Shown: positions 9,707-19,400 of the stretch, in pieces
Layout: each line of letters opens with the position of its first letter
How positions within the stretch are numbered: the stretch's first letter is position 1
Assembly (NCBI GenBank): GCA_964036045.1
Contig: OZ038384.1
Coordinates: 56,145,355-56,209,354, forward strand
Origin: Eutreptiella sp. 'Long Island Sound 2002'
Lineage: Eukaryota; Euglenozoa; Euglenophyceae; Eutreptiales; Eutreptiaceae
Direction of reading: 5' to 3'
Length of the DNA stretch: 64,000 nucleotides
Made by a program: the position numbers and the translations under genes
Notes under the pieces: model-generated
Seen by the model: the letters and a program-made list of their open reading frames with translations, nothing else
Database searches by the model: none
Told to the model about the DNA's origin: nothing

Positions 9707-10430
9707 GGGGCCTGTGGCAGCAGAGACACAGGCATGGGTTGGTGGCTGTTCCGCCGGTCAGCTGAAGTCCTCGCTTGCCGCTTTGGACAACTGCAGAGGA
9801 GAGGACAATATGTGCGGCTGGCAGGGACAGGGCAGGGGCATGCTGGGGGTGCGCTGGTGTGGGTTCTGGGGCTGCTGGGGAGTGCTCTAGTCGTGTCTTC
9901 GGGTTGCTTGCCTCTCCTGTGTGTCGTTGTGCCTGGGTGGTGCTGTCGCGATGTCGCCGCGTTGCGCGCTTCGCCGTGCTCTCGCGTTCGCACCGGTTGC
10001 TTTGGTGGAACACGCTCGCCGGCCCAGCGCCGTGGTGGCCTGTGTCGCTGTTGGTGTGACCGTCTGGGCGGAGGACGCCCTCCTTCCGGCGAAGCGTGGG
10101 CTCAGCACTAGACGCCCAGCATCCTCTGGCGTCTACTTACTCACCATGTTTTTTCATGGTGCTCCCTTCAGCGGGGTTTGGGACCGCACTCGGGGAGGGT
10201 GCCACTTCTTTGCGCGTGGCTGCATGCTCTTTTGTGTAGTGCACCCCGGCACCCGTTGGGGTGCCACGCGACTGGGGCCGGGCGCCTGTGTGTTTGTTCT
10301 GGTGTGGCGCCCGTGCCTGTGGTGTGCTGTCGCTAGGGTGTCGGCGTAATACGCCTCATCCGCAGGGCTGAGCCTGCCTGCGGGGTGGGTTCCTCCACGC
10401 GCCTTGCGGACGCCCGCCGTGGAGGGGTGG
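9707..10430 (-). promoter_or_regulatory. LINE-A 5' leader with hairpins, a small uORF and a donor-like site
   Basis: The 724 bp between the element's 5' edge and ORF1 should contain its internal promoter, though I see no diagnostic box. At the extreme 5' end, CCTCCACG (10,392-10,399) pairs with CGTGGAGG (10,418-10,425). A perfect 7-bp hairpin lies at 10,142-10,161 (CACCATG, six T, CATGGTG). On the minus strand this hairpin contains an ATG that opens a six-codon uORF and is followed directly by GTGAGTAAG, a strong 5' splice-donor match. A pyrimidine tract ending in CAG sits just before the ORF1 ATG. Splicing is possible but unproven. Confidence 0.45.
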
Positions 10431-10442
10431 CGAAGGGAGGGG
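10431..10442. repeat. Target-site duplication of LINE-A (right copy)
   Basis: Second copy of CGAAGGGAGGGG, identical to 1,785-1,796. LINE-B sequence resumes immediately after it. Confidence 0.9.
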
Positions 10443-10528
10443 GGCGGGGAGCGGGGTCCCCCCGCAGCCGGACGTGCAGCCGATGAGGTGCATCCCCCCT
10501 GGCATCCAACAGATGCCGGTGCACCACA

Positions 10529-10563
10529 CCCACCACCACCACCACCACCACCACCACCACCAC
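10529..10563 (+). repeat. (CAC)n microsatellite coding for polyhistidine
   Basis: An almost perfect trinucleotide run inside the LINE-B downstream ORF. In copy B (29,308-29,336) it is interrupted and shorter, so it has changed length since the copies separated. Confidence 0.85.
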
Positions 10564-11184
10564 CTCTACAACATCGACCCTGACGCCGGCAAGCTTGTCC
10601 CCCCCAAACCCCCACGACCCCGGCACCAGCCAGCCCCTCCCGTGCCGAGGGCGGAGCCGGCGCGGATGGCCTCGGCGGAGGGGGGGCGGGGCGCGGCATC
10701 GGCGCCGCAGGCACGGGGGCAGCGAGGGGAGCCGGCGCGGGGGGCAGAGGGGGGCCGGCCATGGGACCGGGACTGGGGCGCGATCCCGGACCCTCTGGGG
10801 GAAGAGGCCCTCCCCCTGGTGGGGGAGGTGTACGGGTGGTTGTGCTGGGCCAACCAGGGGACCACCAGGGGGTTGAGGAACCGGCCCTTCCATGCCGTGC
10901 TCCTCCGGAGAGACGGAGGAAACCGAGAGGTACCCCCGGGGGGCCGGGCAGCCCCAGAGGACCATGAGAGGGTCCTCAGGTCAGTGATCCGGGCGGCGTG
11001 GCCTGACAGGGAGCCGACGTGGCCAGCCTTCCTGGAAGGGGGAGCGGTGCTCCGCATCACGGATGCGGACGCCAACAACTGGCTCCCCCGGGCTTTGCGC
11101 AGCGCCCTCGCCCACTGGCGCTACCGCCGGCGCAACCCGCCGCCGCCACAGCCCCAGCCCCCACACAAGCGGCGGCGCAGGTGA

Positions 11185-13252
11185 TGGCCCAGACGGCGGA
11201 TCTGAGAGAGTGGGGGGGGGAGCTGGGCCCCCCGACCCACGCCCCCCCCACGGTACGGCACGACGCATGAGAGCGTGCCACCTCCCGCGGGAGGGAGGGC
11301 GGAGACAACGAGCGCGGGGGGGAACCTGCTGCCCCGCAGCCCGCTAACCGCTGACCGCTAACCCTCACGGCCACCCCCGGCCGGCCAGCGCCGCGCGACG
11401 ACGGCCGGGGGGATGAGGGGCCCCAGCGAGGGCCTGCACGAGGGTCCGGCTCTAGGTAGAGGGGGGCGGGGGAAGGGCGCGACCCCACAGCCGATGGCTG
11501 GCCCCCGGGGCCGGGACTGCCATGCCGCCCCCCCCCTGGCTGTCAGGAGGCGTCCCCAGGGGACCAGAGGCCCCCCCCCACTCCCCCCCCCCCTCCCACT
11601 CAGGCCCGAGAGCGGGCGGGGGGGCGGCCCCCCCAACCCCCCCCCCCGCACCCCCCCCAGCTGGGGAGCCACAGGCGCGGCCCTCCGCCCGCCCGGAGCC
11701 GAGGGGACGCCCCCCCCCCCCAGAAGGGACGGCGACGCGGTGGGGGGAGTGGCGGCTGGACCTGCCCCCGTGAGCCCACACTAGCGTGCCGGAGCAACGC
11801 GCACAACAGAACAGTATGGAGGCCGCGCCCCACATGACCCTCCCGTGACCACAGCCCACTCAGGGAGGGCAGAGGGGGGGTTCAGGTCTGCAAGGGCCCG
11901 CGGGGGAGCGGTCCACGGGCCGCCCCTCACCCCCCCCCACCCCGGAGCGGCACTTCGACCCCGACCGCACGCGCACGCCGGAGGGGAGCGCGCCGACGAC
12001 ACGAGGGGGGCCAGGATTGAGTACTGCAGACCGCCGCCCAGAAGGGGAGCAGGGAGGCCGCGGCGCGACGCCCCCCCCCCCCCCCCACCGGCCCGCAAGC
12101 CGCGGGGGCCCCGGCCCCCACCCCTCGAGGTAGGGGGGATGGTCCCCCCCCCGCCCGAGAGAGGGGCCGGAGCGCGACCCGCCCCCCCGCCCCAGCCGCC
12201 GGCTCCCACGGGGGCCGCGAAGAACAGGCGAGCCCGCGCCAACGCGCCAGGACGCCGCACAGATCGCACCCAGAGACGCCTGGTGCGCACGAACCGGAGT
12301 GATATGGGGGGCCACGCCCCCCATGGACACCACAACGCCAGTGACACCCGCTTTGTTGCCTGCCCAGGGAAGGCAGAGGGACGGAATGAGGCAGAGCGAC
12401 CCCCCGCCCTACAGGCCCCCCCCCCGGCCCCACAAACGGGGGGTACGGCGCACGCCCCCCACCCCCCAGCCCGCCCCCCTGGCACACGAACGCCACGGAC
12501 CCGCCCCGCGGCGCGCAGCCCCCACAGGGCGTGCCGGCCGAGGGGACAGAGAAGGGCCCCCACACCCGCACGCCCGCGCCCACAACACGTGGATCGCGGA
12601 CCCCGACAGCCCACCCAGTGGGCGGGCAGTCGGGGGAGGGGGAGCGCCAGACCCCAGCCCCCCCCACGCAACAGAAGAAAGCACCCCCCCCAGGGACGCC
12701 CTACCGCCACCTCCACAACCCCAAGCCAAGTAGGGGGGAACCGGGACCGGACCGCCCCCCCCCAAGCACGACAGACGGAGCAAGGGACCGGGGCAGGACA
12801 CGCGGAGGGGCACGGACCACGTGGAACCGCCCTACCAGCGCCCAGTGCCAGGACCACGCGGGGTGCGCACGCCACACCACCCAGGAGGGGGGGGGAGGCG
12901 GACGCCGCGGGAGCGCGAGCGCACACACACAAAAGGGACACGCGGGGACTACCAGAAGGGAAACCGGACCGAGCGCGCAGAAGGCACAGACCGCGTGGAA
13001 TGGCGTACCAGCGAGCGAGGGTAAGGGACAGCCGGACGGGACGGCCCGCCACACGCAGCGCGGAACACGCGGGGCAGGTCGGGGGAAACGAAAGAGACAC
13101 GACGCCAGGTGCCGGCCCGAACCCCCCCGAACCGGCCGCGAGCGCCGCGCACACAAAGACGGGGCACTGCGCCTGCCAAGGCAGTAGTGGCGCACAGCGC
13201 CACGCCCCAACCCCTAGGCTAGGCAGCCTCCGCGCCAGACCAAGGGGGTCCC
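11185..13252 (+). other. LINE-B 3' region (copy A), GC-rich, probably untranslated
   Basis: About 2 kb of very GC-rich sequence with many C and G homopolymers, colinear with 29,956-32,310 in copy B. Long open frames exist on both strands (for example 11,845-13,314 plus and 11,781-13,307 minus), but the frames are not maintained between the two copies, so I treat them as products of composition. No domain is visible. It looks like the 3' untranslated part of LINE-B, unusually long for a LINE. Confidence 0.55.
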
Positions 13253-13576
13253 ACTGGCGACAAGCCAGTAGCACGGGCCCGGCGGCGCCGGCGCCCCGGG
13301 CGACCACGCATTAGGGGGGCGACGCAGGGGGTAAGCGCCCGCAGCCACGGCTGCGAATTGATGCACTGACCGGGGAGTGGCGAAACGGGGACGCAGGGGA
13401 AGGACGGGGCTCCGAGCTCTGTGAACCCGGGGGACTCCGCCACCAGGCAGGAGATGCGTCTTGGAGGGCCCCCCACTAGGACCCGGTGGGGAGGATATCA
13501 CCTGGCCCGACCAGGTGGCCCCCCGGGGCCGAAAGGGGTCTAGTACCCGCAAAATCAAACCTCAAACCTCAAACCC
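13253..13576 (+). repeat. LINE-B 3'-end unit 1 (copy A)
   Basis: A 324-bp unit starting at a perfect 6-bp hairpin (13,253-13,269, arms ACTGGC and GCCAGT, loop GACAA). It contains a second perfect 7-bp hairpin (13,499-13,517, arms CACCTGG and CCAGGTG, loop CCCGA) and ends in TCAAACC heptamers. The same unit follows directly at 13,577, and once in copy B at 32,311. Confidence 0.85.
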
Positions 13577-13898
13577 ACTGGCGACAAGCCAGTAGCATGG
13601 GCCCGGCGGCGCCGGCGCCCCGGGCGACCACGCATTAGGGGGGCGACGCAGTGGGTAAGCGCCCGCAGCCACGGCTGCGAATTGATGCACTGACCGGGGA
13701 GTGGCGAAACGGGGAAGCCGGGGAAGGACGGTGCTCCGAGCTCTGTGAACCCGGGGGACTCCGCCACCAGGCAGCAGGTGCTTCTTGGAGGGCCCCCCAC
13801 TAGGACCCGGTGGGGAGGATATCACCTGGCCCGACCAGGTGGCCCCCCAGGGCCGAAAGGCGTCTAGTACCCGCAAAATCAAACCTCAAAGCTCAAAC
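13577..13898 (+). repeat. LINE-B 3'-end unit 2 (tandem second copy)
   Basis: Second copy of the 3'-end unit, starting exactly at the first hairpin (13,577-13,593) with the second hairpin at 13,823-13,841. It differs from unit 1 by roughly 3% by eye. Its heptamer tail merges with the G1 gypsy target through a shared CTCAA at 13,899-13,903. Confidence 0.85.
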
Positions 13899-16331
13899 CT
13901 CAACCGAACGAACAAAGAAATCGGTTTTGCTAACCGAAGCAACCAACTCCTCTTTTCGTAGCCTATCCAACACAGCACGCACGTGGCGGTCGTGGTTAGC
14001 CAATAGCTCCTCCTCCGTCGCACCGGAGGAACCAATAATAATGTCATCAATATATACGTCCGCACAATCCAAACCGTGCAAAACATGGTCCATGACCCGT
14101 TGAAAAATAGCGGGCCCATTCTTGATACCCATAGGCATAACACGCCATTGGTATCGCTTACCCGCCAAATTCATGGCGGTCTTAGCCCGGGACTCAGGGT
14201 GAAGGGGAATTTGATGAAACCCTTTACTCAAGTCCACAATAGTGAAAATCTTGTGTTTGGATTGATTTTCCAACATGTTTTCTATGAGGGGGAGGGGGTG
14301 TGCGTCGGGCAAGGTAGCCTCATTAAGTTGGCGATAGTCCACCACGAGGCGCCATTTTCCTTTCTCTTTCCTGGGCACAACGAAACCGTTGGACGCCCAT
14401 TCGGAGGCAGGGCACGGCTCAATCCAGCCACGAGCCAAAAGGTCCTCCACCTTTTCTTGCTCCGTCGCGGCACGCTCCCCCACCAACCGTATAGGTTTCA
14501 CGGACTTGGGTTTGGCGTTCGGGTATAGGTCAAGTTTAGCCAACCCCAACCGCTCCGTACCACAGACCTTAGGGTGTTCCTGGCCCGGACAGAGACGAAC
14601 CTCCCCACTACAAACATCCCGCTCATCGTCCGCGAGGATGCGCCTCCTCATGAGCTCCACCTCCGGAGACGGAATAGGCTCTTGGGTGGTGACAGCGCCA
14701 CCCACACGAGAAGCCGCCAACAATCGTGGGGCGCCTTTAGTTTTTCGGTAACGCTTAACGGTAGTGGCCCTTCCATCCAATAACTCTCGTTCAATTTTCG
14801 CAATGCGTGAAGGCACGCATTCTTGTGCCTCAAAATCTTCGGGGGTAGGATCAAGAGTAACGGGTGCGAGGAGTTTTTTATGGGTCGCCTGATACGTGAG
14901 GATGCGCATCGAAACCAAATGGTTAGGCACCCTTTCATCCTCCGACTCTTCCTCGGAGGTCATGCCCGGCTTGCCATCCGTGTTGGGGTTAGAGACGGCT
15001 GGTGCCAAAACGGAGGCCACATGACATTTAGTGGCCGCCAAATTTTCCTCCGCAATACCACCGTCCACGTATAGCGCCACCGTGGACCCACCCCGTTGAG
15101 GAAGGGGCGTGAGGCGGTCATTTTGATACAGACAGGCTTTAATCTCCGGCCCAGGAAGGTGGTACCCTTGCAAAGTAATTTCCATAAGGGGTTTCCACCA
15201 CTCCCTATGTGTCCACTTCGGCCCTACGACGATGGCTCGTAGTTTTTCTTGCCGAATTTTCCAAACACAATCGGAAAACCGATGATAGGGAGGGCACATC
15301 CAATACAATCTAGAGGGGTCCGCGGGAGTGGAAAAGAAATCTTCAAGCGGTGAAACCCAACGGGTAGCCTGGGCCATACCCGGGACCCTTTTGAAGGTGT
15401 CTACGTCGGGGCTTTTGCCAAATTGTTTTTTGACACGTGTGGCCCAATATCGCGTGAGGCCATAGTTAGACTGGGTCCACATGGACCCATCACGCCGTGT
15501 GGGTAGAACATCACGGGCAAGGGCTTCGGTAGCAAATTCAACGAGCTCCAAAGCACAAGCCCGATCCTGTACGGGGGCCACGGAGGAAGCGGTCAAGGCA
15601 TAGGATATGTGCTTCTTGGCCTCAACACGGTTAGGCGGTTCGCCACCAGGGGGCGTAACCACAATGGCCGGGGCAGGGTGCGTAGGAGTGACCGCCCCAA
15701 TGACTGGAACGGTTAGGCCCCACACGGACTGACGTGACACATTACCATGAATGGGTTTCACCAAAAATGGTTTGCCGGTTCTTGGACCCTCACGGAAGTC
15801 CTCAATCCAAAAACGGGGGTGCACTGGATGGTGAGAGTACAAACAATTGAAACGGGCAAAATGGCTCACACAATGTTCGTAACTCCATGGGTGCCCCAAA
15901 ACCATATCCCAAGGTAAATTCGGGACAAGATACGGGGACACGCCATACTGGGCAACACGAGGAAGTGAAACACTACCATGGACCACCCCCGTAAATTGAA
16001 TTTTGACGTCTATTTGCTCGTCCCCCCCTGGCAAAGGCGTCTCATTATCGGCTTGGAGTAGGCGCCTCCGTTGGGAGCATTCATATTTTTCGGAGAGTTG
16101 GTCTCCAAAAACATTGGGGTTGGCCAAAGCGACCGCTTGGCACCCGAAATTCACCAAAACACAGAGGGCCTTGAATTCTCCATTGGGCAAAACAACCTGA
16201 ACAGAAAGTTCGGTTTGAATCTCACTAGTCACTATATGCCCCTTCATGACTCTCGATGGAATGAGAGCCACCGTAGTGTTACAGGGGTGCCCGAGGGTTT
16301 CTTCTTTCGAAGGGGGCGCCTCTGGGCACTC
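13899..16331 (-). pseudogene. G1 pol: protease-like domain, extra module, reverse transcriptase (cut)
   Basis: Open minus-strand frame; a possible internal Met is at 16,271, but the frame is the same as gag and is probably read as a Gag-Pol fusion. Numbered from that Met, the retropepsin-like fold covers about 20-150. The flap-end LGHPW near 125 is present, but the DTG catalytic triplet position reads NFG (near 41), so the active-site Asp appears lost. Around residues 270-400 is a module with SPDVDTF, then CPPYHRF, then VVGPKW...W, resembling the block that follows RNase H in DIRS-type elements. RT follows with WRLVVDYRQLNE, FTIVDLSKGFHQ, and YIDDIIIG as the catalytic box. The frame is cut at the LINE-B junction just after FFVRSVE. 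RNase H and integrase lie beyond the left window edge. Confidence 0.85.
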
Positions 16332-16445
16332 CTACCAACGTCCGCGCCCGTTCGGCGCTCCCTTGCCTCCTCTATCGCCCTTGCCGCCGCCACCCTTATA
16401 ACCACCACCACCCTTATCACCACCGCCACCCTTATCGCCTTTCTA
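16332..16445 (-). other. Two in-frame amber codons between G1 gag and protease
   Basis: Gag and pol share one frame here. They are separated by TAG at 16,443-16,445 and a second TAG at 16,332-16,334. The intervening 36 codons encode a Gly/Lys-rich tract (KGGGG repeats ending NGRGRW) that continues gag-like composition. A single amber also separates gag from protease in the unrelated-in-sequence G2 element (63,426-63,428). This could be a translational readthrough arrangement like that of gammaretroviruses, or nonsense mutations. Confidence 0.5.
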
Positions 16446-19400
16446 ATGTTTGGAACACGGAACCAAAAAGATAGGTGGCGGTTTAGCCCCGGGGTCGACG
16501 GGTTTCTTCGCCGGAGGTTTAGGGTGACCCACGGCGTTGACGGAGGTGTCAGCGGGTTCGGAGGTGTTAGGGTCCGCCGTAGCCTCCGCATTAACCGCAT
16601 TCACCGTGGTTTTTTTGTGAGAAGGGCAATGAGTGTGCGTCGACGTCGTCTTGTCTCCTTTGTTGAGGCGTTCGAGAGCTTCCCTCTCCGATACGCTTTT
16701 ATGGGCCAGGGCGTGGTTTTCCGCAGACTTCAAACGAGGCCTACGTTGCTCCACTTTCATAGTGTAGCCGCGTGTGTGAGGTGTGTTGTTGAGTTTCAAG
16801 ATCCACTCCTGGAGAGCCGGGTCTTTGCAGTCAACTACCCCCCCCGGCCCCGAATAGGAAACAATCTCAGGAACCGTAGTGCAAGCTTGAGCGCTATATT
16901 TCCTGAGTTCTTTTTCGAATGGGGCGCGACCCGGCGCAGGGTCAAGGCCACTAAAATCCACCACATAGCTGTCTGGGCTATTCTTAGCCTCTTGCTTGAC
17001 GACCTTCTCCTTGATCCACGGGAGCTTGCTTAGAAGCTGCTCCCGCATAACGTGGGGACGAGTCTCATTGCTCAGAGGCAACAAACGCTGCCAACGAGCA
17101 TAGAAATCTTCAAGGTCGATGAGGGTCACTTGCCCTTTAACCACCCTGGGGGTGAGGGCTCGCCACCTTTCATCAGCCCTTGAGGGGTCATACTCGTGGA
17201 AACGTTGTTCCAAAAAGTCCCACGACTCTTTGGGGGTGGGGGCCGTGCGTGTGTGGTCGGTGGCCTCGGCAACCCGGGCGTTGATGATCGCCTTTAGCCA
17301 TGGGGGCAAGGTACTCAAAATCATTTTTGCCTCGTTGGCCTTTCGGTACATGGGATCACACCCCCCGAACAATTGTTGAAGCTTCTCCACCCACTCGTCG
17401 TAGCACTCTAGCTGCCCATTAAATTGCGGTTTAGGCATATCACTATCCTCCACCGCTTTGGTGTAACTATTTTGCACCATAGGCATTTGGTACGGGTGGT
17501 AAGCAGGGGGAGCCATGGTTGGGGGTGCAGCTCCACTTGCACTTGGTGCAACCTTCAATGGAGAGACTGTACACGTATCCGTAGGATGAGAGGGCGTGTA
17601 CGAAGGTTTCCCAGGGGAAGTGAAAACATTTTTTGTGAGGGGATTAATGTTCCCCAACGAAGAGGTGTTCTCCTCTTCATTGGCCCACGGGGCCGTAGGC
17701 TCCGTGGGGTGTTTCTCTCCCTTAGGCGTCGCCCTCCACTCGGGAACAGCAGGTTCCTTCTGCTTTTCGGCGATCCCCCTCCACGATGTAGGTTCTTGGG
17801 GGTGGGGGTGTTCGTGGTGTTCTTCCCCCCCCCTCGGCCACCCCGAATCCGGACAAGCGTTCGGATGGTAGATGCAATCGTGGGATGGGTAGACGGAGAA
17901 AGGAAGGACACACCCACCACCGGATGAACCGGATGGCGCGCCCATGGGCGCCGTAGGCGCCGCCGGTGTAGGATCAGGAACGGGTGGAGGCGCCGATGGC
18001 GGGGGTAGGACCACCGTAACGGGTTCCGCAGGCGTGGAGTACCGGTGGTCCCACGCATCGATGTTAGATGCAACGGCGGCGTAACGTGTAGCGAGCGACT
18101 CCACTGCGCTAAAGCACTTAGCCGTGTTGCCCTTGGACATCTTGAGATGATCTGCCACACTAGCCTCCACCAGTTTAGAATCCCGGCGGTAGCTCTGAAC
18201 CGCCGCGTCAAATTTAGCCAATGTAGACAAGATTTGGGTCATCCGGTCCCCGTAGGACTGACTGATGCCCACGGTAGAGGCTACTGCCTGAGAAAGTTCC
18301 TGATGGGATCGCTGCAACCCTAGATTCTGAGTTCGCAGGTCCTTCACCTGTGCCATCAGAGATTGGATGCTCGTTTCGTAGTGCACCACACACCGGGGAC
18401 AGCCACAGGTGTGCTGTAGGTCTTCCTCCCCCCGTGTAGGAGTGGGACCCCCAGAATGTCGAAAGGATGGACCCCCCCCTCCACGAGGAGAAGATGACCC
18501 ACCACCGCCCCCCCCAGCAGCCCCCCCTGCCACGGAGGGACCTGAGGGCCCCCCCGCAGGGCGAGACGGGGGTGTGGGGCGCGCAGCAACAGGTGCTGGC
18601 GCCCCCCCCACTAGAGGGATGTCCCCCCCCCGAACCCCCACAATTTGATGGCCGAACCAGGTGCGGGATTCCTTGCACGTGCTCGATGTAAGCCACCTGG
18701 CGGTGGCGGGGTGACGGCGGAGGGGGAACAGGACCAACAGTTTTCGGCTGCGGCGGCGGGGGTGGGGACGCGTCCACCACAATATACTGTGGTGACTCAT
18801 GAACCAGCATAGGTGATTGGGTTCTCGGATGGGAAGCAAAAACAGGCTCCGATCCCGTTGCAACATCTGGATCCCCCCCCCAATTGGGCAGTTGGGGGTC
18901 CTCCGTAGGAGACGTATTTGTGCGGGGAGAGACCAAATTTTTTGGGAGGGTTGCTGAACCTCCCTCCACCGGACTCCCTCCCCCCCAGCACAGATTGTTG
19001 ACCTTCGGCATTGCCGGAGAATCATCCACTAGGGATGGACGATCTTTCGTGCCACTCATAGGCACTGGAGATGTAGTACCGGCCCGGTCCTCCGTAGGCT
19101 CCGGAGGTTCCATGACAAGACACGGGCGGTTTTTGACGCCGCTCATAGGCACCGGGGACTCTTCCACAGCAATGAACTGAGGGGCCGGAGAGTCCTGCAC
19201 CGTGATGTAGTGGGGGGCCGGGGATGCTTCCACAAGCATGGGGCGATCCCTGGTCCCTGACATAGATTCAGGAGGTGCAGGCGACGAGGCAACGGGAATA
19301 GGGGAATGATGGAGTTCATGACGTTCCAACACTCCAATCTCCTCCTCCTCATCGTTGTTCCCCTGCTCCACCGCCAGGGGGAACCACTGGTCACACTCAT

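Larger units (their letters stand above)
1797..10430 (-). mobile_element. LINE-A: complete non-LTR retrotransposon nested in LINE-B
   Basis: An 8.6-kb minus-strand non-LTR element bounded by a 12-bp target-site duplication. Order on the minus strand: 5' leader (10,430-9,707), ORF1 (9,706-7,721), ORF2 (7,705-2,408), 3' UTR (2,407-1,813) and a short tandem tail (1,812-1,797) instead of poly(A). Both ORFs are uninterrupted, including 1,765 codons of ORF2, so this copy is young and may be competent. Comparison with LINE-B copy B shows the empty site. The endonuclease, RT and RNase H combination resembles the I-like groups of LINEs; clade assignment needs a tree. Confidence 0.92.
10431..11184 (+). 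pseudogene. LINE-B downstream ORF, C-terminal part (copy A)
   Basis: Continuation of the LINE-B 3' ORF after the LINE-A insertion, readable in one plus-strand frame to a TGA at 11,182. It begins with the segment CIPPGIQQMP, then a run of about eleven histidines, then YNIDPDAG. The conserved C-terminal module contains WANQGTTRGL, DAVLLRRDGG-like and ITDADANNW strings and ends in a Pro/Gln-rich basic tail (PHKRRRR). The same module is present in copy B, where it ends at 29,955, so the reading frame is under shared descent rather than chance. Function is unknown. The His run comes from a (CAC)n microsatellite and is shorter in copy B. Confidence 0.55.
1226..13898 (+). mobile_element. LINE-B copy A: 5'-truncated GC-rich LINE, interrupted by LINE-A
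   Basis: The segments 1,226-1,796 and 10,431-13,898 together match the last 4 kb of LINE-B copy B (from about 28,602 to 32,634). They include the same 3' ORF, the same long GC-rich 3' region, the same two hairpins and the same TCAAACC tail. The 5' truncation at 1,226 and the 3' tail are what target-primed reverse transcription leaves. Both edges lie inside the same G1 gypsy copy, and about 1.16 kb of gypsy sequence (65-1,225 and 13,899-15,060) is present on both sides. At the 3' junction the tail and target share CTCAA. The 3' end unit is present twice in tandem. LINE-A occupies 1,797-10,430. Confidence 0.82.

Noticed and set aside
10529-10563. His-tag or vector contamination
   Set aside because: The tract has eleven His within a LINE ORF conserved in two genomic copies, with natural flanking sequence.
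11781-13307. A 508-codon minus-strand frame and other long frames on both strands in the LINE-B GC-rich regions
   Set aside because: Frames are Arg/Gly/Pro/Ala-rich on every strand and are not conserved between copies A and B. They follow from GC content above 70% and C/G runs.
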